Assembly (NCBI RefSeq): GCF_005885635.1
Contig: NZ_VATY01000005.1
Location: 62,001-126,000 of the forward strand
Length of the DNA: 64,000 nucleotides
Source of the DNA: Maribacter algarum (ex Zhang et al. 2020)
GTDB lineage: Bacteria > Bacteroidota > Bacteroidia > Flavobacteriales > Flavobacteriaceae
Direction of reading: 5' to 3'
Of the stretch, positions 35,377 to 44,912 are shown piece after piece. Each line of letters opens with the position of its first letter. Positions within the stretch are counted from its first letter, which is position 1. The notes under the pieces were generated by a model, which did no database searches, was not told the DNA's origin, and saw only the letters and a program-made list of their open reading frames with translations. A program made the position numbers and the translations under genes.

Positions 35377-37884
35377 CTATTTTCCGTCACATCCTGGCTT
35401 AGCATCGATATCCGATTCTAAACGAATATTTGCGAGCCCGATTTCAACGCCCTCACCAGCAGTAATCATTAAGGCAGTACTGATTTTAGTCATATCAACA
35501 CCTAGATTGTCAAAGCAACTGAGGCTGATTCTATATTCTTGCCAATCATTACCCGAAATGTTTATATCGAGTGTTTCATTACATGGTGAATCTTGATCAC
35601 AGCCTATACCAATTTTAACGGTTGCACTGGTATCTTTAAATGATTTTGCAGAGAAGGTTAATTCCATCGCCCCGTTGGCTTGGCGTGACATATCGCTAGG
35701 GGAGGCTGTACTTACTCGTACTTGATCATAGTCTTGTTGAGTCCATTTTATCCGCAAAGCATCTTCTTGTGCTTCGTGGTCAGTTTTGCTGATAATAAGT
35801 CCACCAACAGAGGTTGGAAAACTGCCTATCTGTTTGCTCAAGTCTCCTGATTTAAGCCATAGCGACCAGGGTGCAACAGCTGCTCCTTTGTTATAAAACT
35901 CACCTGTAGAAGCTACATTCATGCTTTCAAGCCCTGATTCCTCAGACAAGGTATCCACTTTTGAATCGCTCTTGTAGGACAGCCCATAGCCCAAGTCGAA
36001 CAATGCTTCTGCATTCTCAGAGACAACTGCGCTATTTGGCCAGGAGAAAGACAAACGACCCGTGAAATCATAAGAAGGGTCTCTTTGGAATAACAGATCA
36101 GAGATACCACCGCCTTCGCTACCCGGTAACCAAGCAGCGACGAAAGCGTCTGAGCTATTTATTTCAGGATTGGTCCATAAAGGACGACCGGATAGAAAAA
36201 CAGATACTACAGGTATTCCTTTACTTCGGAATTTGGAAAGCTTGCTCACATCAAAGCCGTTGGGTGCAAAGTCTAAATTTTCAAGGTCGCCTTGGAATTC
36301 CGCATAGGGGTCTTCCCCGTATATGGCCACCACAACATCTGCCGATTCATTGGAATCTCCGTTGGCTGAAAAAACTACTTTACCGCCAGCAGCTTTAGCA
36401 GCTTCTCTTATGCCATCAAGTATCGTTTCGCTATTCGGAAATTCATCGTTTGTATGACCTGTACCCTGCCATGAAAGTGTCCAGCCTCCACAAGCTTTAG
36501 AAACACTATTCGCACCATCACCAACCACCAGAATGGTTTTCTTAGCATCTAAGGGTAGTAAACCATCATTGTTCTTTAGCAATACCATTGTCTCACGTAC
36601 CGCCTGTCTTGCAATGGTCCTATTTTCAGGAAGACCTAAGAGTTCTTGATTTCCTGCATTTTTTCGGGTGCTTGGCGCGCCCTTTTTGAAAATGCCAGAG
36701 GCAATCTTTACGCGTAGGATGCGACGTACCGCGTCATCCAATCGTGTCATGGGAATGGTCCCATTTTTAGCTTGTTCCAAGGTGCTTTCCCATAGTCCTT
36801 TCCAGCTATCGGGAGCCATATACATATCAAGACCCGAATTCAAAGATTGCGCACAATCTGTATTGGTACATCCAGGTACTTGGCCATGACCATTCCAGTC
36901 ACCGACAACAAAACCATTGAAACCAAGTTGCCCTTTCAGCACATCGGTCAACAATTCTTTATCTCCGTGGAGCTTTCTGCCTTGCCAGCTTGAAAAAGAG
37001 GCCATAACAGTTTGAACTCCTGCAGGAATGGCACTGTAATATCCAGCGGCATGTACCTCCCGTAATTCTTGTTCAGAAATTTTGGCATCACCCTGATCTA
37101 CACCTTTTTCAGTTGCGCCATCGGCGAGAAAATGTTTTGCGCTGGAAATTACTCGTCCATCACCCATAAAACCTTCTTCGCCAAATCGACCTTGTAGGCC
37201 GTAAACAATCCGGTCTCCATAGGATTGTACAATCTCTGAATTCTCCGAAAAACCTTCGTAGCTTCGGCCCCATCGCGTGTCTTGAGGTACTGCCAAAGTT
37301 GGAGCAAATGTCCAATCATGTCCTGAAACCGTGAGTTCATGAGCGGTTACGGAGGCGATTTTTTCAATTAAATCAGGATTGCGCATAGCACCAAGTCCAA
37401 CATTATGCGGAAAGATAATCGCACCACTGAGGTTGGCGTGACCATGAACAGCATCAATTCCCCAAATGGTCGGAATAGCAATTTCCACACCTTCCGTATC
37501 GATGGAGGCGTTGTAATACTTGTCGGCCATTTCTAACCATGATTTCGTGTCCGCGTATGGGAGGGGACCAGGAGCGGAATTACCGCCACTTAGTACCGAC
37601 CCTAAGCGATACTTTTTAACTTCCTCTGGAGTGACAGAACCATTATCTGCTTGAATGACTTGACCTACTTTTTGCTCCAAAGTCAACTTAGGCAAAATGT
37701 CATCTATTTGTGCCTCAATCGCGGGGTCTAAGGGAAGCGGTTTGATACTTGGCCAATCTCTGGGATTTACCATATTTGCGGATTCCTCCCCTTTGGGTGT
37801 TGCTTTTTCTTCATTACAACCCATCGCGAGAATGGAAATTATAAGGACCAGTGAAATTGATGATAAAGACTTGATAACTTGCAT
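35377..37884 (-). CDS. Glycoside hydrolase family 3 lipoprotein (exo-beta-glucosidase type)
   Basis: 835 residues from the ATG at 37884; a lipoprotein signal (LISILAMGC) supports that start, and an upstream ATG at 38007 has no signal. The N-terminal TIM barrel holds the nucleophile Asp in GFVVGDWNGHG and the loop SAKHFLADGATEKGVDQGD. The alpha/beta sandwich domain follows. The last 150 residues form a galactose-binding-like carbohydrate domain as in ExoP-type glucanases. It likely trims beta-glucans at the cell surface. No SusCD pair is adjacent. Confidence 0.93.
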   Translation of the reverse strand: MQVIKSLSSISLVLIISILAMGCNEEKATPKGEESANMVNPRDWPSIKPLPLDPAIEAQIDDILPKLTLEQKVGQVIQADNGSVTPEEVKKYRLGSVLSGGNSAPGPLPYADTKSWLEMADKYYNASIDTEGVEIAIPTIWGIDAVHGHANLSGAIIFPHNVGLGAMRNPDLIEKIASVTAHELTVSGHDWTFAPTLAVPQDTRWGRSYEGFSENSEIVQSYGDRIVYGLQGRFGEEGFMGDGRVISSAKHFLADGATEKGVDQGDAKISEQELREVHAAGYYSAIPAGVQTVMASFSSWQGRKLHGDKELLTDVLKGQLGFNGFVVGDWNGHGQVPGCTNTDCAQSLNSGLDMYMAPDSWKGLWESTLEQAKNGTIPMTRLDDAVRRILRVKIASGIFKKGAPSTRKNAGNQELLGLPENRTIARQAVRETMVLLKNNDGLLPLDAKKTILVVGDGANSVSKACGGWTLSWQGTGHTNDEFPNSETILDGIREAAKAAGGKVVFSANGDSNESADVVVAIYGEDPYAEFQGDLENLDFAPNGFDVSKLSKFRSKGIPVVSVFLSGRPLWTNPEINSSDAFVAAWLPGSEGGGISDLLFQRDPSYDFTGRLSFSWPNSAVVSENAEALFDLGYGLSYKSDSKVDTLSEESGLESMNVASTGEFYNKGAAVAPWSLWLKSGDLSKQIGSFPTSVGGLIISKTDHEAQEDALRIKWTQQDYDQVRVSTASPSDMSRQANGAMELTFSAKSFKDTSATVKIGIGCDQDSPCNETLDINISGNDWQEYRISLSCFDNLGVDMTKISTALMITAGEGVEIGLANIRLESDIDAKPGCDGK

Positions 37885-38017
37885 AGTAAAAATGTTGGTG
37901 TGTTTGAAACTTAAGCTAAGTTGCAATGTACCATATTTCACATGTATTCGGAATACTGGGGCGGTAAAAAATAGGATTTTTACATATTTAAAACAGAAAT
38001 CGACCAAAAAATTAGAA

Positions 38018-38130
38018 ATCTACCATAGTCGGACTATGAAGATGGTGGAGCAAACTGGCGTTTGCTTTCCGATATGTACAGTTCATTCGATTTAATCCGT
38101 AGCTTGTATTATTTCTAAGTTGTGTTATCA
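38018..38130 (-). repeat. Degenerate attC-like site
   Basis: cggactatgaagatgg and ggagcaaactggcgtttgctttcc (38047-38070) match the site at 7224-7418, including its agcaaac/gtttgct hairpin. GTTATCA (38124-38130) stands at the R'' position. The other outer arm is lost. Confidence 0.6.
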
Positions 38131-38154
38131 GCAGTTGTTTTTGTCTTCAAAATT

Positions 38155-38529
38155 TTATGGTGCTGCTTTCTTGCTCAGATTTTCAGTTAGTAAAACCCAT
38201 TTGCCATTTTTACTAATTAGAACTGTTGTACCAATTCCGTTTCCCTTTGCAAGGTTTTTATTGATTATTCCTTCCCAGTAGAATTCAAAAACAAAAGCTG
38301 CCATCGATTCATTTTTATGAATCCAGCGCACGTTTTGTATTGCGTATTCTTCGCTATTAATTATTGAAAAATTATGTTCAAAGGCAATTCTAACTTTTGA
38401 TTTACCCAGATGAACTGTTCCATCAGAAAAAGTAACACAAGCATTATCATGAAACAATGGGTCAACGGTATTCCAATCCTGTGTTTTTAAAGCAGCTTTG
38501 TATTTTTTTATAAAATCTTCTGGCTTCAT
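38155..38529 (-). CDS. SnoaL/NTF2-like protein
   Basis: 124 residues. MKPEDFIKKYKAALKTQDWNTVDPLFHDNACVTFSDG is the starting helix and strand of the SnoaL-like/DUF4440 fold, and VLISKNGKWVLLTENLS is the closing strand pair. Members are small enzymes or ligand-binding proteins; this one is uncharacterised. It is cargo of the mini-array, with attC-like remnants on both sides, and is the second NTF2-type protein found in cassettes of this window. Confidence 0.75.
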   Translation of the reverse strand: MKPEDFIKKYKAALKTQDWNTVDPLFHDNACVTFSDGTVHLGKSKVRIAFEHNFSIINSEEYAIQNVRWIHKNESMAAFVFEFYWEGIINKNLAKGNGIGTTVLISKNGKWVLLTENLSKKAAP

Positions 38530-38552
38530 TTACTGTAATATTCGATTATAAT

Positions 38553-38600
38553 TGATGTCAACCTGCTGGTGTATGAGTAGTAGTGCAGCGGCTTAACCAT
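38553..38600 (-). repeat. attC-like remnant (very degenerate)
   Basis: gtcaac at 38557-38562 and ggtgtatgagtagtag at 38568-38583 resemble one arm of the site at 4150-4280 (ggtatatgaaaagtag). The opposite arm is missing, so the site is probably dead. Confidence 0.35.
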
Positions 38601-38603
38601 TCC

Positions 38604-38999
38604 CTACTTGAAAGTTTGCGTCTTCAAGAGCTCACCATCCTCATTATAGACCTTCCAAGTGCCCTTCTTCTTACCGTGTTCGAAGCGACCTTCGTCCCAG
38701 AGTTGGCCATTGGCATGGTATCGCTTCCATATACCGTGTTTCTGTTCTTCATCATCGAAGCCACCTGTTCCGCGTGGTTCGCCATTCTTGAAAAACCATT
38801 TCCATTGACCAACAATCTTTCCATTCTTGAAGCTACCGGAAGATTGCATCTGGCCATTGTTGAGAAAATACTTCCACTTTCCTGATTTCTTTCCATTGTC
38901 GAACTCACCTTCGCACGAAACAAGTCCGTTCTTGAAGTACAGCTTAAAAGGGCCATTTTTAGGATTGCCGTTTTCGTCGATTCCAGGGATGTCTTTCAT
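38604..38999 (-). CDS. MORN/YwqK-like repeat protein
   Basis: 131 residues built from about five repeats of a 22-24 residue unit of the type YxNGxxxxxGxFxxGKxxGxWKxF (for example FDNGKKSGKWKYFLNNGQM and FEHGKKKGTWKVYNEDGEL). Such repeats occur in YwqK-type antitoxins and in many Bacteroidota proteins of unknown role. No signal peptide. No toxin gene is next to it. The adjacent attC-like relic argues for acquisition as a cassette. Confidence 0.8.
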   Translation of the reverse strand: MKDIPGIDENGNPKNGPFKLYFKNGLVSCEGEFDNGKKSGKWKYFLNNGQMQSSGSFKNGKIVGQWKWFFKNGEPRGTGGFDDEEQKHGIWKRYHANGQLWDEGRFEHGKKKGTWKVYNEDGELLKTQTFK

Positions 39000-39017
39000 C
39001 GGTATTCTTTTTTATTG

Positions 39018-39162
39018 CTTCAGCGGTTCGACTAAAGCTTATTGTTTGGCTTTTTCTTTTTTTGTCCAAAGCTAAATCCATTAAGATTTAGCGACTTCAT
39101 AAATATACACAGACCTTTTCTTTTTGTCCTAAAGTCCAAATTACGTTTAGGTAGTGTTGGCA
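39018..39162 (-). repeat. attC-like site (about 145 bp) of the mini-array
   Basis: cggttcgactaaagc, the gctaaatcc/gatttagc hairpin, cttcataaatatacacagacctttt and tacgtttaggtagtgttggca closely follow the sites at 1246-1441 and 5760-5956. It lacks the ggaaac/gtttcc hairpin block. R'' is GTTGGCA (39156-39162). Confidence 0.7.
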
Positions 39163-39181
39163 TTAGTCATTTTACGAGCGG

Positions 39182-39754
39182 CTAGCTGCTCCGTTCAAAT
39201 ATTATAGTTTTTCCATTTTTTAGAAAAGCAATTTTGAACCATTCCTTTCCATTATGGTAATAAACAACGTCGATATCTTCCTCATTTATGTTTTTTACCA
39301 TTTTACGATAACCCATGGTGATTCCAATATTCTGCTTTGTAGTATCAATTTGAAATTCCACCTGACTGCTCAATTGCAATTTTAGTTTTTCAAATTCATT
39401 TTTGTCCATATCAACCATTGCAGAAGCCGAGTAGTCCCCATGCAAATCAGGATAGCCAGAATCGGTGGCAATAATTACCCCGCTTTTAGGAAAATCCATT
39501 CCCGTATTTTGTTCAAATTCTTCTTCATAAAAATCGTCCGATGGAAAGAATGCGGTCCATGTAAAATAGATAGATAAACTTAGAAGAAGTGCAATGAATG
39601 ACTTATTGATTATCTGACTGTTTTTAGGACTTAATTTTCCGTTATCAAGAAGCCATTTTTTGAATGGTTTATAAATCAAGTAAAGAAGAGCTCCCAAAAA
39701 TGCAAACACAAGACAAACTACTAAGAAAATGACAGCAGCGATTAAATATATCAT
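39182..39754 (-). CDS. Small membrane protein of unknown function
   Basis: 190 residues. Two transmembrane helices (IYLIAAVIFLVVCLVFAFLGALLYLIY and KSFIALLLSLSIYFTWTAFF) are followed by an extracytoplasmic domain of about 120 residues, mostly beta. I recognise no family. It is the right-most unit of the mini-array and begins 22 bases from its junction; the stop lies 19 bases from its attC-like site. Confidence 0.65.
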   Translation of the reverse strand: MIYLIAAVIFLVVCLVFAFLGALLYLIYKPFKKWLLDNGKLSPKNSQIINKSFIALLLSLSIYFTWTAFFPSDDFYEEEFEQNTGMDFPKSGVIIATDSGYPDLHGDYSASAMVDMDKNEFEKLKLQLSSQVEFQIDTTKQNIGITMGYRKMVKNINEEDIDVVYYHNGKEWFKIAFLKNGKTIIFERSS

Positions 39755-39851
39755 TCCTTACTTTTTCAAAATTGATGCCGACAATTCGCTAATCCTACTA
39801 TTACGCTTATTTCTTTTTTATCAATATTCGGTTATTGCGACAAAAATTTCC

Positions 39852-42380
39852 TTACATCATCTCCCCAAAGAAAATAGCATTCATCAATAACTTATTGGTA
39901 CCGTACCAAAAGGCTCTAAACTGCGTGTTATCCGTAAAACCAATAACCCTTCCTTTGCCCATACGTTTTACTTGAAAAGGCACCGTATTTTTAATGAGTT
40001 CTAGGTTTTCTTCGGAGATATAACCGCTCAATAGAGGGTTGGAAGTATACTGAATGGGGTTGTTGTAACTATTCTTATCGGCCTCGATATAAATGTTGGA
40101 ATTTCTAAACAGCGCCAGAGTATTATTTTTATACCCGTAATTGATGGGGTGAGAGCGGTCTATATTGGTCTGGAATATTGCACCACCGGTAACTTGAGCC
40201 CCTCTGAAATCGTTCTTTTGGTCGAAGGGAATATTTTTCGCAACTAGTGTATCTTTCTTTAATTTCAGTTTCATAAATTCACTTTTGTTAAACCATTCTA
40301 CTGTACTTCTATAGCCAATTAAAGTACCGCCTTCTTTCACCCATTTTTTGAGCTTATCAGCATTCTTTTTGTTTTGTATACTTCCACCCCTACCAGCACT
40401 TGGGACAATGATATCGGTATATTTACTTAAATCTACTTGACTGAAATAGGCCATGTCTATTTTAGTGAGTTCCATATCATAGCGTGTATCAAATAAATGC
40501 CAGATTTCACCTGCGTCATAAGAACGTATTCCAGCTCCAACTAAAACAGCCACTTTTTGTTTTTTAACGGCATCGTAGTCATTACTTCCCAAATCAATGC
40601 CTTGTGTTAATCCAGTGCTAACAGATGTGATTTGAATCTTACTTTCATCGGCAATTCCTTTCAAAAACTCATATAAGGCATCTGCCTCTAATTTTTGATT
40701 TTGAACGGGTATCATGATAGTACCATAATCATATTTCTTCCCTTCTAGCGTATACGGAGACTTGGCCACTTTGGCTCGTAAACCTTTTTCAAGAATAGCG
40801 TTTAAGGCTTTTGGAGTGTAGTATTCATTCCATTCAAAAAGATAAGCATAATTGCTTTTGGCACTTACGCTTCCTGTTAAAGGTTTGAATTCCGTAATTT
40901 CTGGTCCGGCATTGGTTAGTGAACTTAGTTCTGCGTAATCGACATTAAATGCTAGCGGAAAGGTCCAGGCGGAAACATCATAAAATAAACTGTCTTTAAA
41001 GGTCGTACGCTTTTCAAACATCGCTTTGATCAAACGATGATTCTTTTGATTCATAGGAACTACATAACTACTTCCCTTTTTATACCCCTTCCCAAATATG
41101 GTGGCATCATTTGCCAATTCATGAAATTTGATTTTATGTCGGCTTAGTATTTCTGCCAAGTGCCAGGACTTTGCAGCATCTTTACTATCTCCAAAAACAA
41201 TCGCCTTTGTTTTACTACGTGATGCTGTATTTCTAGTATCGGAGTAGAATTTCTTTTGATAGTTCAGGAGTTTGGTACGCATGTTTTTACCTGCATCAAT
41301 TGTAGATAGCGCTGCGGTAAATTGATTTCGAATGGTGAAAGGAAAAGTGATTAATCCGTTTTCACTTTCTTGAATATGTCCTCTTGAGCTTCCTTGTTCA
41401 AATAGAATTCCAATACTTCCGTTTACATCAGGGAAAGTAGATCCTTTACCATAGTAGTAATCATCAAAGTTTTCTTCGGAATAGTATAAGGAACCAATTT
41501 TATCTAAGGCCTTCACATGGTAGGTGCCAATTTCCCGAGTTAGTTCTTGATTCATTTGAGGCGTCAAAGGATGTGTTCTAGAGGGTTCCCCTGGTTGAAA
41601 GAAGAAGGTAGAATTGGTTCCCATTTCATGATGGTCGGTCAAAATATTTGGCATCCATTTGTGGAAACTTTCAATACGTGCTCTACTTTCTGGTAACTGT
41701 ACGGGCAGCCAATCTCGGTTCATATCAAACCAATAGTGGTTGGTACGTCCTCCGGGCCATACTTCGTGATATTCACGGTCATTATTATCTGCTGTTAAGT
41801 TTTGCGCTTTGTTGGTATTGGCCCAATAGGCAAAGCGTTGTAATCCATCGGGATTAAAAGAAGGGTCCAATAGAATCACCATATTACTTAAAAGGTCTTC
41901 TATTTCTGGCCCTTGAGCGGCAGCTAGATAATAGGCATAGGCCAATCCCGCATTTGCGCCACTAGGTTCGTTTCCATGGATTGAAAAACCTTGATATACA
42001 ACTAGAGGCATATCTTCGACGGAAGAGGAACCTCCAGCTTCAGTAAGGGCGACATGGTCTTTTCGAATCTGTTCGATATTTTGATGGTTCTTTGGCGTAG
42101 TAACCGTCAACAACAAAATAGGTCTTCCTTCAAAAGTAGAACCTCTATTCTCGATAGTTATCCTATCAGATGCTTTTGCAAGCGTTTGCATATAGAACAT
42201 AAGTTTATCATGTGTAATATGCCATTCACCAACTTCATGCCCGACAACTTCTTTTGGAGTCGGTATGCTTTCATCATAGGTAATTCCTTGCGGCAGGTAA
42301 TAGTTAAGGTCTAATTTTTCTTGGGATACAAGGGTTTGAACGGAGACAAGGGCAGCGAGAATAAGTAATAATTTTTTCAT
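39852..42380 (-). CDS. M14 family zinc carboxypeptidase, exported
   Basis: 842 residues from the ATG at 42380, which starts the signal peptide MKKLLLILAALVSVQTLVSQ; the ATG at 42452 adds a non-signal head. The first zinc ligands are His and Glu in GFSIHGNEPSGANAG, with further conserved residues in DHHEMGTN and GILFEQGSSRGH. The C-terminal half (about 400-842) has a class-I-amidotransferase-like fold segment (VAVLVGAGIRSYDAGEIWHL), as in large Bacteroidota M14 peptidases. It should degrade exogenous peptides in the periplasm. Confidence 0.9.
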   Translation of the reverse strand: MKKLLLILAALVSVQTLVSQEKLDLNYYLPQGITYDESIPTPKEVVGHEVGEWHITHDKLMFYMQTLAKASDRITIENRGSTFEGRPILLLTVTTPKNHQNIEQIRKDHVALTEAGGSSSVEDMPLVVYQGFSIHGNEPSGANAGLAYAYYLAAAQGPEIEDLLSNMVILLDPSFNPDGLQRFAYWANTNKAQNLTADNNDREYHEVWPGGRTNHYWFDMNRDWLPVQLPESRARIESFHKWMPNILTDHHEMGTNSTFFFQPGEPSRTHPLTPQMNQELTREIGTYHVKALDKIGSLYYSEENFDDYYYGKGSTFPDVNGSIGILFEQGSSRGHIQESENGLITFPFTIRNQFTAALSTIDAGKNMRTKLLNYQKKFYSDTRNTASRSKTKAIVFGDSKDAAKSWHLAEILSRHKIKFHELANDATIFGKGYKKGSSYVVPMNQKNHRLIKAMFEKRTTFKDSLFYDVSAWTFPLAFNVDYAELSSLTNAGPEITEFKPLTGSVSAKSNYAYLFEWNEYYTPKALNAILEKGLRAKVAKSPYTLEGKKYDYGTIMIPVQNQKLEADALYEFLKGIADESKIQITSVSTGLTQGIDLGSNDYDAVKKQKVAVLVGAGIRSYDAGEIWHLFDTRYDMELTKIDMAYFSQVDLSKYTDIIVPSAGRGGSIQNKKNADKLKKWVKEGGTLIGYRSTVEWFNKSEFMKLKLKKDTLVAKNIPFDQKNDFRGAQVTGGAIFQTNIDRSHPINYGYKNNTLALFRNSNIYIEADKNSYNNPIQYTSNPLLSGYISEENLELIKNTVPFQVKRMGKGRVIGFTDNTQFRAFWYGTNKLLMNAIFFGEMM

Positions 42381-42453
42381 ATTGGCTTGGAATGTAATTA
42401 GTACAAGAAGTTTAAAACACTTCGAAGTAAATTTAAGTAAACTAGGGTCCATA

Positions 42454-42489
42454 AAAAAACGGCCCGTTCAGAGTGAAGGGCCGTTTTTA
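42454..42489 (-). terminator. Terminator downstream of the DUF3276 gene
   Basis: aacggccc (42458-42465) and gggccgtt (42478-42485) form a stem flanked by A-run and T-run, so it can act in both directions. It sits between two minus-strand genes. Confidence 0.8.
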
Positions 42490-42505
42490 AAAGAATTAAA
42501 ATGTC

Positions 42506-42904
42506 TTAGATATCATCAAAATCAACATCGGTAAAACTTTCTGTAGTCTTTACCTCGTCAATTTCTACTGCTGGAGCTGACTCTTCAGCAACTACATCAT
42601 CTTCTTTCTTAAAGTCTCTTTGGTGTCTTTCAGAAATGACTTCTGTACCTTTCTCATCGATAATGAAGTCCATCATTTCAATAACATTTTCTTTAAAGGC
42701 ATCGAAATCCTCTTTGTAGAGATAGATTTTGTGTTTCTTGTAATGAAAAGATCCGTCGTCGTGTGTAAATTTTTTACTTTCAGTAATTGTTAGGTAATAG
42801 TCTCCGGCTTTGGTGCTTCTTACATCAAAAAAATAAGTTCTTCTTCCGGCCCTTAGAACTTTGGAGTGTATCTCCTCTTGTTCCATTGAATCTCTGTCCC
42901 CCAT
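42506..42904 (-). CDS. DUF3276 / Pur-alpha-like nucleic-acid-binding protein
   Basis: 132 residues. The PUR repeat core RRTYFFDVRSTKAGDYYLTITESKKF and HKIYLYKEDFDAFKENVIEMMDFI is the DUF3276 domain, a bacterial Pur-alpha homologue that binds single-stranded nucleic acids. The C-terminal tail is acidic and disordered. Conserved across Bacteroidota; its cellular task is not settled. Monocistronic, with a strong terminator. Confidence 0.88.
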   Translation of the reverse strand: MGDRDSMEQEEIHSKVLRAGRRTYFFDVRSTKAGDYYLTITESKKFTHDDGSFHYKKHKIYLYKEDFDAFKENVIEMMDFIIDEKGTEVISERHQRDFKKEDDVVAEESAPAVEIDEVKTTESFTDVDFDDI

Positions 42905-42981
42905 CGTATGTAGTGTCTAGTTAGTGCTTAATTAATATTCTACCAAAAATGTAAAAAAAAAGCGTATCCAGCAACAATTTG

Positions 42982-44733
42982 TCAGTTTTCTTTCTCTGAC
43001 AGTTGATTCTCATAAAGCTCTTTGTAATAGCCATCAGTGCTATTTAGTTCTTCATGTGTGCCCTCTTGCAGCAGCTTGCCATCCTCTAGAACGATAATCT
43101 TATCTGCGTTTTTAGCAGAAGATACACGATGGCTTACAATGAGTGTAGTTCTATCGCGAGAAGCCTTTTTAAGATTATTTAAAATTTCCTCCTCGGTTTC
43201 GGTATCTACGGCCGAAAGACAATCGTCAAAAGCATAGATTTGAGGGTCTTTCAACAAGGCCCGAGCAATGGAAACCCGCTGTTTTTGTCCTCCACTTAGG
43301 GTAATACCTCTTTCTCCTAAAACTGTATCGTATTGCTGTGTAAAACCCATTATATTCTCATGAACAACGGCATTTTTAGCAACTGTTACAACTTCCTCCT
43401 TGGTCGCGTTATGTTTGCCAAATTTAATATTGTTCTCAATGGAGTCAGAAAAGAGAAATGCATCTTGGGGGACAGCGCCAATAGATTCGCGGAGGTTGGT
43501 AAGATTCAATTTTTTAAGGGGAACACCATCTATTAATATCTCACCTGAAGTAACATCGTATAGGCGTGCTACCAAGTCTAAAATTGTTGATTTTCCTGAA
43601 CCTGTTTTTCCGAGAATCGCAACGGTTTCGCCTTTATCAACTACAAAAGAAATGTTTTTTAGTGCTGTAATCTCAGTATCCTCATAGGTAAACGTGACAT
43701 CTTTGAATTCGATTTTTCCTTGAATTGGGGTTTCAAGCTCAACCTCATTTTTCATTTCAGGTTGCTCTTGCAAAAATTCATTGATTCTTTTTTGAGATGC
43801 TTCCGCGCGCTGCACAATGGTTGTGAGCCACCCAACAATGGCTACAGGCCAGGTGAGCATGTTTACATAAAGAATGAATTCCGCAATGAGGCCTACTCCA
43901 ATTTCTCCTGCAAAATACTGTTTCCCACCAATGTAAATAACCAAAATATTACTGATACCTATTAACAGTATCATCAACGGAAAGAACCAGGCATTCACTT
44001 TGGCCAAACTCATACTTTTATTTTTCCCCTCTATGGCCAAGGTTTGTAAATCTTGATTGGTTTGAGGTTCTAAAGCGTAAGCCTTGATAACCGAGACTCC
44101 TGAAAAAACCTCTTGGGTAAACGTTGACAAGGTTGATAGGTATTCCTGAACAACTGTACTGCGCCTGTGAATCATCTTACTAATCTGATATATGAGTACT
44201 GACAGTATGGGAAGCGGCAGAAGTGTATAGGCAGCTAGAGAAGGAGCCTTAATGAACATCAATGGAATAAGACAGGCGAAAAGAGTTAAGGTTTGTATAC
44301 CATACATAATAGCAGGACCTGCATACATTCGAACCTGATTAATATCTTCACTAATACGATTCATAAGGTCACCTGTTCGATTCTTCTTATAAAAATTGAG
44401 ACTAAGCAATTGATAATGGTCAAAAACCTCATTTTTTAAATCGTATTCAATGTACCGAGAAACATTGATTACCGTTTGGCGCATTAAAAAAGTAAAAAAA
44501 CCAGATAGAAGTGCGGCTCCTACAATGATGAGTATATAGTTCAGTATGGTTTCTTCAGCGACACTTTTTTCTAATAAGCCCTTAAAGTTGTCTTCAACTG
44601 TAGTAAGAATTTTGTTGACATATGAAGGCATCACCAATTGGAAAACCCGTGCGATTACCGTAATTATCATTCCGATAAGAAGCTTGAGCCAGTATTTTTT
44701 GAAGTATTTATTGAGGTGTCTAAGTTCCTTCAT
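42982..44733 (-). CDS. ABC exporter, fused membrane and ATPase domains (MsbA-like)
   Basis: 583 residues. Six transmembrane helices (about 1-320) with the RTGDLMNRISEDINQVR coupling region precede an ATPase with Walker A GKTGSGKST, signature LSGGQKQR, Walker B YAFDDCLSAVD and the switch His in VSHR. It works as a homo- or heterodimer and exports lipids, peptides or drugs. The Asp-Cys in place of the usual Asp-Glu after Walker B (AFDDCLSA) departs from consensus and may mark a non-catalytic site. Substrate unknown. Confidence 0.93.
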   Translation of the reverse strand: MKELRHLNKYFKKYWLKLLIGMIITVIARVFQLVMPSYVNKILTTVEDNFKGLLEKSVAEETILNYILIIVGAALLSGFFTFLMRQTVINVSRYIEYDLKNEVFDHYQLLSLNFYKKNRTGDLMNRISEDINQVRMYAGPAIMYGIQTLTLFACLIPLMFIKAPSLAAYTLLPLPILSVLIYQISKMIHRRSTVVQEYLSTLSTFTQEVFSGVSVIKAYALEPQTNQDLQTLAIEGKNKSMSLAKVNAWFFPLMILLIGISNILVIYIGGKQYFAGEIGVGLIAEFILYVNMLTWPVAIVGWLTTIVQRAEASQKRINEFLQEQPEMKNEVELETPIQGKIEFKDVTFTYEDTEITALKNISFVVDKGETVAILGKTGSGKSTILDLVARLYDVTSGEILIDGVPLKKLNLTNLRESIGAVPQDAFLFSDSIENNIKFGKHNATKEEVVTVAKNAVVHENIMGFTQQYDTVLGERGITLSGGQKQRVSIARALLKDPQIYAFDDCLSAVDTETEEEILNNLKKASRDRTTLIVSHRVSSAKNADKIIVLEDGKLLQEGTHEELNSTDGYYKELYENQLSEKEN

Positions 44734-44912
44734 GCAGTTGAAATGCTATGGGTCGCTAGTTTTGGTTAGAATTTGTCAAAGATAGGGGTTTGCTATAAAA
44801 TCAAATGTTATAAAATGTATAACATAATAACCTTTAGGTAACTCAAGGTTTGGAAATAGATTCCTATTTTTGTGCTGTGAAAATTTACCCAATTCTATAA
44901 AAGTTCTTTAAC

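Larger units (their letters stand above)
38015..39800 (-). mobile_element. Integrase-less mini-array of three cassette-like units
   Basis: Between the GH3 promoter region and the M14 peptidase lie three minus-strand genes separated by sequences matching the attC-like sites of the main array. The element resembles a CALIN (attC cluster without integrase). The site at 39018-39162 is clear; those at 38018-38130 and 38553-38600 are degenerate. The right-hand junction TGCCGAC (39776-39782) complements GTTGGCA (39156-39162) of the first unit at 6 of 7 positions. Confidence 0.65.

Noticed and set aside
37885-38007. Using the ATG at 38007 for the GH3 gene
   Set aside because: The upstream 41 residues are not a signal peptide, whereas the ATG at 37884 begins a proper lipoprotein signal.
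38624-38956. A second protein in another minus-strand frame over the MORN-repeat gene
   Set aside because: The frame is a by-product of the repeated, biased codons of the MORN repeats; it has no domain and no repeat periodicity of its own.
44841-44872. A full promoter for nusB (TATTTTTG at 44865)
   Set aside because: The nearest TTG is only 12 bases upstream, too close for the -33 box of this phylum.
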